Of a stretch of 60,101 nucleotides of DNA, positions 13,904 through 22,060 are shown in pieces. Origin of the DNA: a virus; the IMG/VR virus record IMGVR_UViG_3300020430_000017, positions 1 through 60,101 of that record. One strand, 5' to 3'. The translations under genes were made by a program, and so were the position numbers. How positions within the stretch are numbered: position 1 is the stretch's first letter; each line of letters opens with the position of its first letter. Below the pieces are notes generated by a model. The model did no database searches and had not been told where the DNA came from. It was given only the letters and a program-made list of their open reading frames with translations.

Positions 13904-14163
13904 GTGCTCTCCTTTGGTCCCGCGCTTGACAGGACTTCAAATGAATACTTGGAAGTGTCTAAAATATGATACTCGCATGAGCGCGGTATGTAAACTACAA
14001 CGGTTGGCGATTCATCATTGGCAGTTTCGACAATGAGCCCGTAACAATAAACAGGTTGATGTGGCCATGCGTTGCCGGTATCGTCGGCAGTGTAAACAGC
14101 ATACGATATAACCCACCGAACGTAATCGCCGGGGTATAGCTTATGTTGCGCGCAATAAGTCAC
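13900..14163 (-). CDS. SH3-like small protein (PGDYVRW type)
   Basis: An 87-residue protein with a GTG start, containing L-Y-P-G-D-Y-V-R-W-V-I and Y-C-Y-G-L-I-V-E-T-A, ending F-E-V-L-S-S. The strand order again matches the family. Translation may be coupled to the 43-residue gene whose stop lies three bases upstream. Confidence 0.68.
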   Translation of the reverse strand: MTYCAQHKLYPGDYVRWVISYAVYTADDTGNAWPHQPVYCYGLIVETANDESPTVVVYIPRSCEYHILDTSKYSFEVLSSAGPKEST

Positions 14164-14166
14164 ATA

Positions 14167-14298
14167 CTAACTAGACTGCTTTTTCCTCTCGGTGTCACGA
14201 ATCTTCTCGATACGCCTCATAACTTGTTCAACCATTTCTTTATTGTAAGCGGGATATGCCTCCCTTAGAAGCTCCCGCATGTAATCATACTTTGACAT
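14167..14298 (-). CDS. Small helical protein (43 aa)
   Basis: This 43-residue frame has GGAG seven bases before the ATG at 14298 and begins 22 bp after a promoter box. The product is a charged helix starting M-S-K-Y-D-Y-M-R-E and ending E-R-K-K-Q-S-S. It is the first gene of its transcript. No family is recognised. Confidence 0.6.
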   Translation of the reverse strand: MSKYDYMRELLREAYPAYNKEMVEQVMRRIEKIRDTERKKQSS

Positions 14299-14319
14299 TG
14301 TTTCTCCTTTGTCATCCAG

Positions 14320-14349
14320 TTGGACGTATAAGGTGTATCATTTATTCAT
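14320..14349 (-). promoter_or_regulatory. Phage-specific promoter box, copy 9 (variant)
   Basis: Minus strand ATGAAT, 19 bp ending TACG, TCCAAC, 22 bp before the ATG at 14298. It differs from the others by one base in each element, and there is no A/T tract upstream. Confidence 0.6.
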
Positions 14350-14389
14350 TTGAGAGAGGAAAATTTTCCGGCGAAGTTCCGCGCTGAGA

Positions 14390-15058
14390 TTATATTACCC
14401 TCGAATCTTTATCTTTGTTCTCAAACAGTGCGTCGATGCCGCTTTCTCCACTAATCCAATCGGCGGGCATGCCGAAATCGTATGATGGTGAAACTACCTC
14501 CCACCCATTAATCTTTAATGATGGCTCACTTAGTGTGTGCGGGACTGTCAAGTAAACCCGACGACCGACGTTAGATATTTGTTGGACTAAAACACTCCGC
14601 TCCCCACCATTGACATGATTCATGTTTTCCCATTCGTGCCTTAAGACCATCCACAACCCACCGCTTTCGGGATTATAGTGTCTATGGAGTCCGTGACGCT
14701 TCTTCATGCGAACCATGGCACCAATACCAAGACCAAGTAGCTTGATGTTTGCATAGTAGAGGCTGCGCCATGCAGCATTCTTCATCACTGCTGCCTCTCT
14801 ATCATGAGCCAACACCACGCATGTTCTACGGTTGTGACCTAACGTGTGACAGTATGTACAACTACGGGGCATTTTAGCACGTCGCGATGCGCTCTTTGAA
14901 ATAGAAACTTTATTAGCCTCATGCTCTTTGACTAACGGATGATCCTCACCGTGTGCTTCTTTGATGCGCTCAATGTCGGCGCGCAATTGTGGACATGTCT
15001 GTCGATTGTGCCCTTTCGTGTGACAATAACTACACACTACTGTTTTTCCGCTGCCCAT
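14390..15058 (-). CDS. Double zinc-knuckle protein, paralogue
   Basis: A 222-residue paralogue of the protein at 4085-4822. Its knuckles use C9, C12, H17, C22 and C67, C70, H75, C80, again Cx2Cx4Hx4C, each inside a near-identical C-x-Y-C-x4-G-H-N-R-x-T-C context (the family shares H-N-K/R-x-T-C). Then comes G-L-G-I-G-A-M-V-R-M-K, a barrel-like start. The copy-to-copy divergence outside the knuckles is large, so this is an old duplication. A single-stranded nucleic acid ligand is likely from the knuckle family. Confidence 0.8.
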   Translation of the reverse strand: MGSGKTVVCSYCHTKGHNRQTCPQLRADIERIKEAHGEDHPLVKEHEANKVSISKSASRRAKMPRSCTYCHTLGHNRRTCVVLAHDREAAVMKNAAWRSLYYANIKLLGLGIGAMVRMKKRHGLHRHYNPESGGLWMVLRHEWENMNHVNGGERSVLVQQISNVGRRVYLTVPHTLSEPSLKINGWEVVSPSYDFGMPADWISGESGIDALFENKDKDSRVI

Positions 15059-15114
15059 CCTTAATAATCCATTAGCTAATGTACACTAAGTAGTTTCCAA
15101 ATGATTCTTTATCC

Positions 15115-15360
15115 CTATTGCCTTTGTCTAATGATCTTATGCGTGTCTGCATATTTCTCATAGACTTCTTCAATAAACCAAGTGAAATGCTTGTTCTTCT
15201 TCCACGGGTACTGAACCTCATACGAACATGGCTTGTCGCCATATCTTTCTTTGAGCACTTCAATGTCACCGGGCATCAAAGTACCGGACAAATCATCGGG
15301 ATAAACCTCGACAATAATAATCTCTTGCCCTCTTGTGCTCTTTGCTGTCTTTCCCATCAT
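15115..15360 (-). CDS. Small hypothetical protein (81 aa)
   Basis: An 81-residue charged protein with E-I-I-I-V-E-V-Y-P-D-D and Y-E-V-Q-Y-P-W-K-K. Its start overlaps the stop of the HAD gene (ATGA; a second ATG follows at once). The 50 bp downstream contain a copy of the TAAGTAGTTTC repeat. No family is recognised. Confidence 0.65.
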   Translation of the reverse strand: MMGKTAKSTRGQEIIIVEVYPDDLSGTLMPGDIEVLKERYGDKPCSYEVQYPWKKNKHFTWFIEEVYEKYADTHKIIRQRQ

Positions 15361-16151
15361 ACACCACCGGGTGGGGATGACTTGCTGCGCTTCATCTTGG
15401 GTTTAGTGTGCCCCTTGCCGCCGCCAGTCTCTTTGTTGTTGCCTTTTCCGATCAAGTCTTTCTTGTGACCTGCGTGTTGCCTTCTCATTCTAGTTTGAAA
15501 CTCTCCGTGATCCAATTCTGGATCTTTATCTTCGTCCATAGTCTCCGCATAGTTGACGAGGCGTGTGATCACATTGACCTCGGGATACTCTCTTTTCAAT
15601 TCATCAACCGCTGCAATGTTCTTAGGAGAGTCATCGAAAAACAAAACGTCGTTCATCCCAAGATTATTAATCTGGTCCTCGATCCATGCCTTCTTTGCAT
15701 ACGGATCGCTAGTACCCAGTGTAATCATTTCAAACATGTTTGCATCAATGTGAAGCACATCCTGTATGAAATCCATGATGTCGTTAGCTGCAGCGTCGGC
15801 GCGAGCGGTCAGGATTGCAATCTTTCTGCCTGCACCATCACGTATCTCTGCGTCTACAACCTTCTGCATGATTCGCGCAACCTGTTGAATCTGGCGAGGG
15901 TTAATAAGCGCATCGAACTCGCCAAAGTCGAACACCTCATCCTTTGCATTAATGTACTCACCCGTAGCAGGGTTCTGTTCGGGGATAGGTTCATACACTG
16001 CGTACTCGGCTGGCGTCAGTCTGAACTGTGTTCCATCTGCTCTGGTTACAATCACGTCTGCATCGGTAACAGCCAGCGTGTCATCAAAGTCGAACACCCT
16101 TAGCTTGGACTCATTAAGAAAATGATTCCATTTATCAAGATGCTTTTTCAT
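15357..16151 (-). CDS. HAD-family phosphatase with capsid-targeting-like N-terminus
   Basis: A 264-residue protein with the HAD nucleophile motif F-D-F-D-D-T-L near residue 20, K-I-A-I-L-T-A-R-A as motif II, and L-F-F-D-D-S-P-K-N as motif IV. HAD enzymes of this kind remove phosphate from small substrates or polynucleotide 3' ends. The first 15 residues, ending K-W-N-H-F-L-N-E-S, resemble the capsid-targeting peptides of T4 internal proteins, which are cut after L/I-x-E by the prohead protease. This suggests the enzyme is packaged and injected. The C-terminus is Gly/Lys-rich. The substrate is unknown. Confidence 0.8.
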   Translation of the reverse strand: MKKHLDKWNHFLNESKLRVFDFDDTLAVTDADVIVTRADGTQFRLTPAEYAVYEPIPEQNPATGEYINAKDEVFDFGEFDALINPRQIQQVARIMQKVVDAEIRDGAGRKIAILTARADAAANDIMDFIQDVLHIDANMFEMITLGTSDPYAKKAWIEDQINNLGMNDVLFFDDSPKNIAAVDELKREYPEVNVITRLVNYAETMDEDKDPELDHGEFQTRMRRQHAGHKKDLIGKGNNKETGGGKGHTKPKMKRSKSSPPGGV

Positions 16152-16154
16152 AGC

Positions 16155-19100
16155 TTACTCCGCTTCTTTAATAATCTTTCTTATCTTACCACGGATTTTT
16201 GCTTCTGTCAACCTTTTCTTTAGATACGCAACGCGGCGATCAATACTTTCTGCTGGTCGAGGCTCACCTGTTGTGCCGCGAAGGGTTGCATTCTCTGGAT
16301 CAAGCTGTCTGATGATCTCTTTAGTCCATGCGTCAAGCATTTCTTGGGGTGGTGGCTCACCATTATGAGCCGCACGCCAGCGGCTGTCGGCAAGCGCCAC
16401 TTCATAATCAACACGCTTCTTCAAAATCTCTTCCTTGGAGCCAAAGAATTTCGTTGTGATTGCTTCGTCGGCGTGGCGTGCAAAATCCATCTTATTGATA
16501 ATCGCACCTGCAACGCCTGCTTCGGTTGTCCATCGTCGGACCTCCTGTTCCCAGCCTTCGGGCAAGTGCTTCTGCTTGTCCCAGCCAATGTGCCGACCGT
16601 TTGACATTCCAGTTAGAAACCTCTCAACCAAGACCTCTTTCTCGTATACGTTCATGGCTTCCCAAATGGCTCCGTCATTGTTAGTCCACCATTCGGCAAT
16701 AGCTTGTGTACTCTTAGCAATCTCTTCCTGATAATGGTTTGCCCTCTGTATAGCGTTAGCTGAAAGCTCAATTGCATGATTGCCGCTCATATAACTCTGC
16801 TTCATTTCTTCTGAAATCTCATAGTTTGGCTCAAGAACAAACTCTTCTGTGACCTCTCTTGCTGCCTGCATAATCATATCAATGTGTTCATCGACAAACT
16901 CAACAAAATGGAATGCACCTTGCAACTCTTCAAGCGTGTCCTTGCTGTTCACCACAACTCTGAATCTGAAAAAGATTGGAAGCTCTGTCGAGTCATCTCC
17001 CGACTCGCCAAATATCAGACCAAGCTGCACGTCCTTAGCAAAGTCAACGCCCTCGTACTCCGGTCTTGCGTATTTATCACCGAAAGGAAAGTCAAGCTGC
17101 TTCTCTGCATAGCCATTCGCTGCAGATTCCAACTTCTTTAGCTTGTCTGCAAAGAACTTGGCGAAAGCAGAGTTTGTGTCTGGTCCGACCCACACAACAC
17201 GACGCTCTTTTCTACCACTGATTGCGCTAGCCATCAACTGGCTAAACTGGTTTCTGATAACCGACCGGCTAATCGTACTGTAGGTGTTCATCGGGTGTTT
17301 CGTGAGCCAATACATTTTCTCTCTATTGATCTTAATGTCTAGAGGCATGTCAGGGTCGCCGTTGCCAGTGCCTCGCCCAAGATTAAACCAAATCTCGCCC
17401 GATGGATCGTCATCGTCGTCACCAATGACATTAAAGTTTTTGAGCCTATCTTCAAAGTCCTCGATCTCACTGGTTGTGTTATCCCATGCGTTTTGCTTGG
17501 CATAGCCGTCACTGACCAGCTTTCTCCTCACCTTCTCATAAAGCTCATCGTACTTGCCGTCTAGCTCTAGCATATAGTCTAAGAAATAGTCAGCATCGTC
17601 GGGGTTGCTGCAGTCTTCGCATTGAAATCTATAATCAATAACCAGAGTGCCATCATCATCTATTTCCCAGTCAATCTCTTCTGCATATTCGCCTATGTCG
17701 AGGGTGCTGTTTGAAAATTCACGGCTTGCGTACGACCCGTCGCCCCAACTGTTTTCGGGAATGCTTTGTTCTGGGGCTCCGTCCTTCCAGCCCAAGTCGA
17801 TTCTTAACGTTAATGTTCCGTCCGCATTGACATATGGCTGGTCGCCCCAACCATCGGCTTCTTGGACATATGCACCGAAGGTTGCATTCTCCAACTGGTT
17901 ACTAGCTGTATCGTTCAAGTCGTCAACGGCATTTTCATATTCCTCATAAAGCCGGTTTTGTTCTTCCTCTTCTTCGTCTCCTTCGTCGTGATGTACATCC
18001 ATGCCAAACGAGTAAGGGTCGTCCATGTCTGGGCTTCTACCCGGTCTAAAGAACAGACTGAGGATTTCGCCGTCGCGGGTGTCACCATAGCTACCGCCGT
18101 AGCGTGTGAGATAGTCTGACTGCGGTATGAAATACGTGGTTGCTTCGCCCTTGCCAGTCTCAGGATCAATGTCTCCCAACTCTTGAGCGAATATCTCTTT
18201 CTGCTTATCCCACACAAACTCTCGCACTGCGGCGATAAAGCCGGGGATCCCCTTGCCGTATTGTCTGCTCTCGGGAGCAGCAAAGGTTAATGAATTGGGT
18301 TCGTCCACATACTTTCTGAGCCTAACGCGAGCAGAAGCACCGATGCCCTCAACGCCCCTGTCGTTATCTCTAAAGATTTCTTCATCGTCAAACTCGCCGA
18401 TGTCTACCTTGTCTGGCGCTCGGGTAGCTTCTTCGCTGTGCTTCTTTAGTGCGGCATCGTATTCTTCTTGTGATGTGATGCCTTCGTATGGTTTGAAACC
18501 GGGAAGCCCAGCCGCTTGTGCATCTTCATAGTTTTTAATGTACTGCTTGAATAGCTCAGGGCTGATGTTCAACTCTTTTGCTTTGGAGATCAGTGCGACC
18601 TCTTTGAATTTCTCTGGCTTTGCTGCCATCTCAACACGCTTATCAAGATCGTTCCACCACTTTGAGCCGTGGCTGCTCCTAGACCAAACCCACAACAGCA
18701 CCAATGCACCTTCGGGACTCTCTGTATCATAGTCCTGACGAATCTGTGTAATTCTCTCGGCTTGTCCCATCGTGTCATACATTCTGTCTAGCTTGGCAAT
18801 CGGCTTTTCTCTTTCCTCAGAAGGTGTCAGAAGTTTATTAAGTTCTGTCTCTGTGACTGCGTACGCGATAGGTCCGTGACCCTTGGCTTCCGCAACTGCA
18901 CATTGGAAATACTCGCTGCCCTCGCTGTGGCATGAGCGAATGTTACTAATGTCACTCATGCGCAGAACATCAATGGGGTGACGCGACAAGATAACGTGCA
19001 TGTTCGCTGACTTAGCAGGATCCGTCAAGAGGGCATCAATCTTTGTGTGGTTTCTGTCTTTTGTGTAGAATGTTTGGTTCTTTGCCCACCACTGCGCCGA

Positions 19101-19754
19101 GCCCTCGGGAACCTCACCCTTCTTCTCAAGACCACCAATAATCTTATTGATGCCCTGTTTCTGAACCTTAGTAATCTTCTCGCCTGCTCGCGGTCCTTTC
19201 GGAATGACCTGCTCGACTCGGCGTTCCATAGTCAGATCGGCAACGTCAATTTCTACTTCGTATTCGCCACCACCATCAGCAGCAAGGCGTTGGCGCTTCT
19301 GCTTTACCTTCTTTGTGGGAAAGCCACGGGACGAAGGATCAACACGGGCTTCCCACGCCTTCCAATCTTCTTTCGTTGGCTCCCAGTCTTCGTCCGTATC
19401 TGGGTTGACCTGTTGCCCGGTTTCTACGTTCTTCTCGTAAGCATAGAGGCTACGGTATCGGTCGCGAGCATCCTCGCTAATCGGCGGCAACCAGCCTGCA
19501 GCCTTGACGCCTCGCATGATAGCTTTAAGCATGCGGGTGTCCTCGCTGTCCAGCGGGAAAGTAACACGCATGTTGTCGCCAAAGATCTCTCCGAAATCGT
19601 AAGCTAAACCTTCTGTTTCAGCCATCCAGTCATAGATCTTCTGAGCAGCCTGCGAAGAGATTTCATTCATAATCTCGCGGCTCTCGGCAATGGTCGGCGG
19701 CTTTGTACTTTGTGCGAACTTCTGCCAGTTCTCTAGAATAGTTTTATAATCCAT
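16155..19754 (-). CDS. Giant virion-like protein (1199 aa), paralogue of 53353-55704
   Basis: This acidic 1199-residue protein begins with I-L-E-N-W-Q-K-F-A-Q-S and has T-I-A-E-S by residue 25, a plausible prohead protease site. Residues about 250-300 contain R-H-P-I-D-V-L-R-M-S-D, S-C-H-S-E-G-S and C-A-V-A-E-A-K-G-H-G, followed by R-V-R-L-R-K and Y-G-G-S-Y-G-D. The same blocks occur in the same order in the 783-residue protein at 53353-55704. These shared blocks define an unnamed domain with conserved Cys and His. A packaged internal or structural protein is my inference. The last gene of the block, the HAD enzyme, follows after 3 bp. Confidence 0.72.
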   Translation of the reverse strand: MDYKTILENWQKFAQSTKPPTIAESREIMNEISSQAAQKIYDWMAETEGLAYDFGEIFGDNMRVTFPLDSEDTRMLKAIMRGVKAAGWLPPISEDARDRYRSLYAYEKNVETGQQVNPDTDEDWEPTKEDWKAWEARVDPSSRGFPTKKVKQKRQRLAADGGGEYEVEIDVADLTMERRVEQVIPKGPRAGEKITKVQKQGINKIIGGLEKKGEVPEGSAQWWAKNQTFYTKDRNHTKIDALLTDPAKSANMHVILSRHPIDVLRMSDISNIRSCHSEGSEYFQCAVAEAKGHGPIAYAVTETELNKLLTPSEEREKPIAKLDRMYDTMGQAERITQIRQDYDTESPEGALVLLWVWSRSSHGSKWWNDLDKRVEMAAKPEKFKEVALISKAKELNISPELFKQYIKNYEDAQAAGLPGFKPYEGITSQEEYDAALKKHSEEATRAPDKVDIGEFDDEEIFRDNDRGVEGIGASARVRLRKYVDEPNSLTFAAPESRQYGKGIPGFIAAVREFVWDKQKEIFAQELGDIDPETGKGEATTYFIPQSDYLTRYGGSYGDTRDGEILSLFFRPGRSPDMDDPYSFGMDVHHDEGDEEEEEQNRLYEEYENAVDDLNDTASNQLENATFGAYVQEADGWGDQPYVNADGTLTLRIDLGWKDGAPEQSIPENSWGDGSYASREFSNSTLDIGEYAEEIDWEIDDDGTLVIDYRFQCEDCSNPDDADYFLDYMLELDGKYDELYEKVRRKLVSDGYAKQNAWDNTTSEIEDFEDRLKNFNVIGDDDDDPSGEIWFNLGRGTGNGDPDMPLDIKINREKMYWLTKHPMNTYSTISRSVIRNQFSQLMASAISGRKERRVVWVGPDTNSAFAKFFADKLKKLESAANGYAEKQLDFPFGDKYARPEYEGVDFAKDVQLGLIFGESGDDSTELPIFFRFRVVVNSKDTLEELQGAFHFVEFVDEHIDMIMQAAREVTEEFVLEPNYEISEEMKQSYMSGNHAIELSANAIQRANHYQEEIAKSTQAIAEWWTNNDGAIWEAMNVYEKEVLVERFLTGMSNGRHIGWDKQKHLPEGWEQEVRRWTTEAGVAGAIINKMDFARHADEAITTKFFGSKEEILKKRVDYEVALADSRWRAAHNGEPPPQEMLDAWTKEIIRQLDPENATLRGTTGEPRPAESIDRRVAYLKKRLTEAKIRGKIRKIIKEAE

Positions 19755-19772
19755 GTGGCGTTCCTACAGTAA

Positions 19773-20132
19773 TTAGTACGTTTTCTGCTCACCGTCATCA
19801 TAAGTAATGATAGTTTTGTTCGACGGATGAGGTTCTACATGAACCTTCAAAAAGTCGCCCAAGCTATCAAAGATAGCGATACCGCCTCTCGGCGGTGGAT
19901 AGAGCCAGTGAATGATGCAGTGACCTGACGCTAACTCAACGCCCTCAATCACGACACCCTCTCCTGAAACGCCAGTCTCGTCGTTCTGTCGGCACACAGT
20001 AAAGGTACGAATACCTCTCGGAGCCAACTTAGGCGGTGGCTTAGGTTTCAAGCTCTCGTCTATCTCACCCAACTCATCAGTTGTGACCATAGCGATAACT
20101 TCACCATCATCGTCAAATTGAATACTCATCAT
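19773..20132 (-). CDS. Hypothetical protein with HWL-type domain (119 aa)
   Basis: A 119-residue protein. After an acidic start and a Pro/Lys linker, the second half reads G-V-S-G-E-G-V-V-I-E-G-V-E, then H-C-I-I-H-W-L-Y-P-P-P and A-I-F-D-S-L-G-D. I have seen such G-x-G-V-V ... W-L-x-P-P ... Y/F-D-S arrangements in small phage and actinobacterial proteins of unknown function. The ATG overlaps the stop of the coiled-coil gene. Confidence 0.65.
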   Translation of the reverse strand: MMSIQFDDDGEVIAMVTTDELGEIDESLKPKPPPKLAPRGIRTFTVCRQNDETGVSGEGVVIEGVELASGHCIIHWLYPPPRGGIAIFDSLGDFLKVHVEPHPSNKTIITYDDGEQKTY

Positions 20133-20449
20133 GCATCCCCCACAGGCGCTAAGTTTCGGAGCAAACTGTCTTCGATTTCATCTGTAAGTGATTTCATGAT
20201 TGCCCTCTCTGCCTCTTTCATCTCATCCATGTGCTGCCAAAGCAACACATTCTCATCCTTGACTGCTGCCAAAGCCTCTGACAGTTTCTTGTTGTTGATC
20301 CTCAATAGCTCTACCTGATATCTTAGCTCAAGGTTCTCACGCTGTAGAGAGGATCCTGATCTTACCCTCTTCCAAGCCCGACTCAAAGTCCGTGCGGGCA
20401 ATAGCACTGCGTCTTTTGCTGTGACCAGTGCCCAATGAAAAAGTCTCAT
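20129..20449 (-). CDS. Coiled-coil protein (106 aa)
   Basis: The first 29 residues are amphipathic and basic (M-R-L-F-H-W-A-L-V-T-A-K-D), followed by a long heptad-rich coiled coil Q-R-E-N-L-E-L-R-Y to E-A-E-R-A-I-M-K. A GGAA site precedes the ATG at 20449. Its first 113 bp overlap the barrel gene at 20337-20558 in another frame. No in-frame start after the overlap is convincing, so I accept both genes. A peripheral membrane or spanin-like role is possible but not shown. Confidence 0.6.
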   Translation of the reverse strand: MRLFHWALVTAKDAVLLPARTLSRAWKRVRSGSSLQRENLELRYQVELLRINNKKLSEALAAVKDENVLLWQHMDEMKEAERAIMKSLTDEIEDSLLRNLAPVGDA

Positions 20450-20558
20450 AGTAATATTCCTTTTTTAAATCGCTGTCGAGCATCTGAAACCCGACGCAGA
20501 ACTTGTCAACAATAACATGCTGCGTGTCTCCGATCATAACCAATGTGCCGATTTTCAT
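20337..20558 (-). CDS. SH3-like small protein (MKIGTLVM type)
   Basis: A 73-residue protein starting M-K-I-G-T-L-V-M-I-G-D and ending K-I-R-I-L-S-T-A, the family layout. GGAGGT lies six bases before the ATG. It lies outside the main cluster of the family and overlaps the next gene by 113 bp in a different frame, which is exceptional in this compact genome. Confidence 0.65.
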   Translation of the reverse strand: MKIGTLVMIGDTQHVIVDKFCVGFQMLDSDLKKEYYYETFSLGTGHSKRRSAIARTDFESGLEEGKIRILSTA

Positions 20559-20956
20559 GATGACACCTCCACTGGCTCTCCCCAGCGAACAATGCTGAGT
20601 CCTTTAATCTTGGCTAAATCAGCCGTCAAATAGCGACGAACCCAGTAACGAGGCGCTAGATCGGAGTTAAGCTCAAACTTAATAACATATCGGTTGAACC
20701 AATACTGGTCAGTAGCTCTCGCTCGACTGACGTGACCTGCACGCGCAGGATCAGTAACCGTCGTAACACGCTCAATTGAGCGAATATCATCGAGGGTCTG
20801 ATCCTTATTGCCGCCTTTCGTCTTGCTGATGCGTACATCCACCTCAACCTCATAGGCGCGGTGAATATATGTAGGGTCATCCTCTTCCTTAAGAAGCCTA
20901 AACCACTTGTCTGCTGCTCTCTTCGATTCTTGCATGTAATAAATAGTTTGTTTCAT
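20555..20956 (-). CDS. Conserved phage hypothetical protein (133 aa)
   Basis: From the ATG at 20956 the protein has V-E-V-D-V-R-I-S-K-T-K-G-G-N-K and L-D-D-I-R-S-I-E-R-V-T-T-V, then Y-V-I-K-F-E-L-N-S-D. The D-I-R-x-I-E-x-V-T-x-V pattern resembles small ferredoxin-like proteins seen in T4-superfamily phages, none with a known function. I reject an upstream start because it would run into the phosphomannomutase gene. Confidence 0.68.
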   Translation of the reverse strand: MKQTIYYMQESKRAADKWFRLLKEEDDPTYIHRAYEVEVDVRISKTKGGNKDQTLDDIRSIERVTTVTDPARAGHVSRARATDQYWFNRYVIKFELNSDLAPRYWVRRYLTADLAKIKGLSIVRWGEPVEVSS

Positions 20957-20958
20957 GT

Positions 20959-21696
20959 TTAAATGCTTTTTAACAACTCTGCAGTGTCTTTCCATGACTC
21001 AACACTGTGAACGTGACCGTTTCCCCGATTGCGAACAGCCTCTGCGATTGCAAAGTCGTTACCGGGATATTCTGTCCTATCCCCTACAAAATGTATTATA
21101 GCATCTTGCGGTAAATCTTTAAAATGTTCTCGTATCACCTGAGACTTGTCGCGACCCTTGGTGAAAATATCAATACTAACTGCTCCACCGATAACAAAAT
21201 CACAGCTAGCATGCTTCTCGGACAAGCGTGCAACAATAGCCTCGCGCTCTTTGTGTTCTGCATCATAGGCTGCGTACTCTCTTCTTTGGTCCTGAGTAGC
21301 CTTTGTTCCAACGATAGAAAAGTTAATCATCCCAGTGCGATTATCATAGTGGGCACCTGTCTTGGTTGGGTAGGCAGACTTCTCTACTTCCTTTGTCAAG
21401 TCAGCAATCAAGCCCTTGTTAGGTCTGAACTTGTGCTCGTATTCGTGAAACCATGCTCTAGGTTCACCTTTCTTTCTTCTGTAATATACGTTGCCCATGC
21501 ACGCAAACACGCCCTCGATACGGTCCATCACCGCTGGAGATAGCTGCTCGGTCAGTCTCTTGAAGCTGCCGCCTGAGACAAGGTAGACTTCTTTATCCTT
21601 TGTCCACTCGAAAAATTGGAGGCGAAAAATTTCAACCGCCTTCTGTTTCGGAGGCGTCAAAGTTCCATCAACATCAAACAAGTATATTGTTCTCAT
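20959..21696 (-). CDS. Phosphomannomutase, eukaryotic-type HAD
   Basis: A 245-residue protein of the HAD IIB phosphomannomutase family. It has F-D-V-D-G-T-L-T at residues 7-14, V-S-G-G-S-F near 40, G-M-I-N-F-S-I-V-G in the middle, G-G-A-V-S-I-D-I-F and the C-terminal F-V-G-D-R-T-E-Y-P-G-N-D. These match the alpha-PMM family that converts mannose-6-phosphate to mannose-1-phosphate. The adjoining gene encodes a mannose-6-phosphate isomerase-type cupin, so the two give a route from fructose-6-phosphate to mannose-1-phosphate. The purpose, perhaps surface polysaccharide or modified base synthesis, is inference. Confidence 0.88.
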   Translation of the reverse strand: MRTIYLFDVDGTLTPPKQKAVEIFRLQFFEWTKDKEVYLVSGGSFKRLTEQLSPAVMDRIEGVFACMGNVYYRRKKGEPRAWFHEYEHKFRPNKGLIADLTKEVEKSAYPTKTGAHYDNRTGMINFSIVGTKATQDQRREYAAYDAEHKEREAIVARLSEKHASCDFVIGGAVSIDIFTKGRDKSQVIREHFKDLPQDAIIHFVGDRTEYPGNDFAIAEAVRNRGNGHVHSVESWKDTAELLKSI

Positions 21697-22055
21697 CTAT
21701 TGTAATCATCCTGCAAGCGAACCACATCGTCAATCTCTGCTGTGCTCACCTCAATCAGCACAACGTCTTCCTTGTCGGCACAATAGCGATGAATCAAACC
21801 GGGTCGAATACGCTGACTCTCACCTTCGCCCAGCACCATTTGGATGCTAGTCTCTGTATCGGTGTACTCATGGTGTGGTCCGTACTCCAACAACAAAGAA
21901 CCTTTCAAGACGTAGATAGTCTCATCCTTTTCTCTATGGTACTGCAGGGACAGTCTGTGTCCTGCATTGATGTGCAGAATCTTTCCCAAATATCTGTCGG
22001 TGATTGCCCACCTGTCTTCGTAGCCCCAAGGCTTCACAACTAAGTTATCTTTCAT
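21693..22055 (-). CDS. Mannose-6-phosphate isomerase-type cupin
   Basis: From the ATG at 22055 this 120-residue protein is a single cupin: K-P-W-G-Y-E-D-R-W at the start, H-R-L-S-L-Q-Y-H-R-E-K-D-E-T as metal-binding motif 1, and I-R-P-G-L-I-H-R-Y as motif 2. It matches the C-terminal isomerase domain of type II phosphomannose isomerases, which interconvert fructose-6- and mannose-6-phosphate. It overlaps the phosphomannomutase start by 4 bp. A frame extending 20 residues further upstream lacks support because a small gene occupies it. Confidence 0.86.
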   Translation of the reverse strand: MKDNLVVKPWGYEDRWAITDRYLGKILHINAGHRLSLQYHREKDETIYVLKGSLLLEYGPHHEYTDTETSIQMVLGEGESQRIRPGLIHRYCADKEDVVLIEVSTAEIDDVVRLQDDYNR

Positions 22056-22060
22056 GTCAC

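Noticed and set aside
15408-16103. Plus-strand frame of 231 codons opposite the HAD gene
   Set aside because: The HAD motifs are on the minus strand and the plus frame looks like a shadow rich in Ile, Val and Cys.
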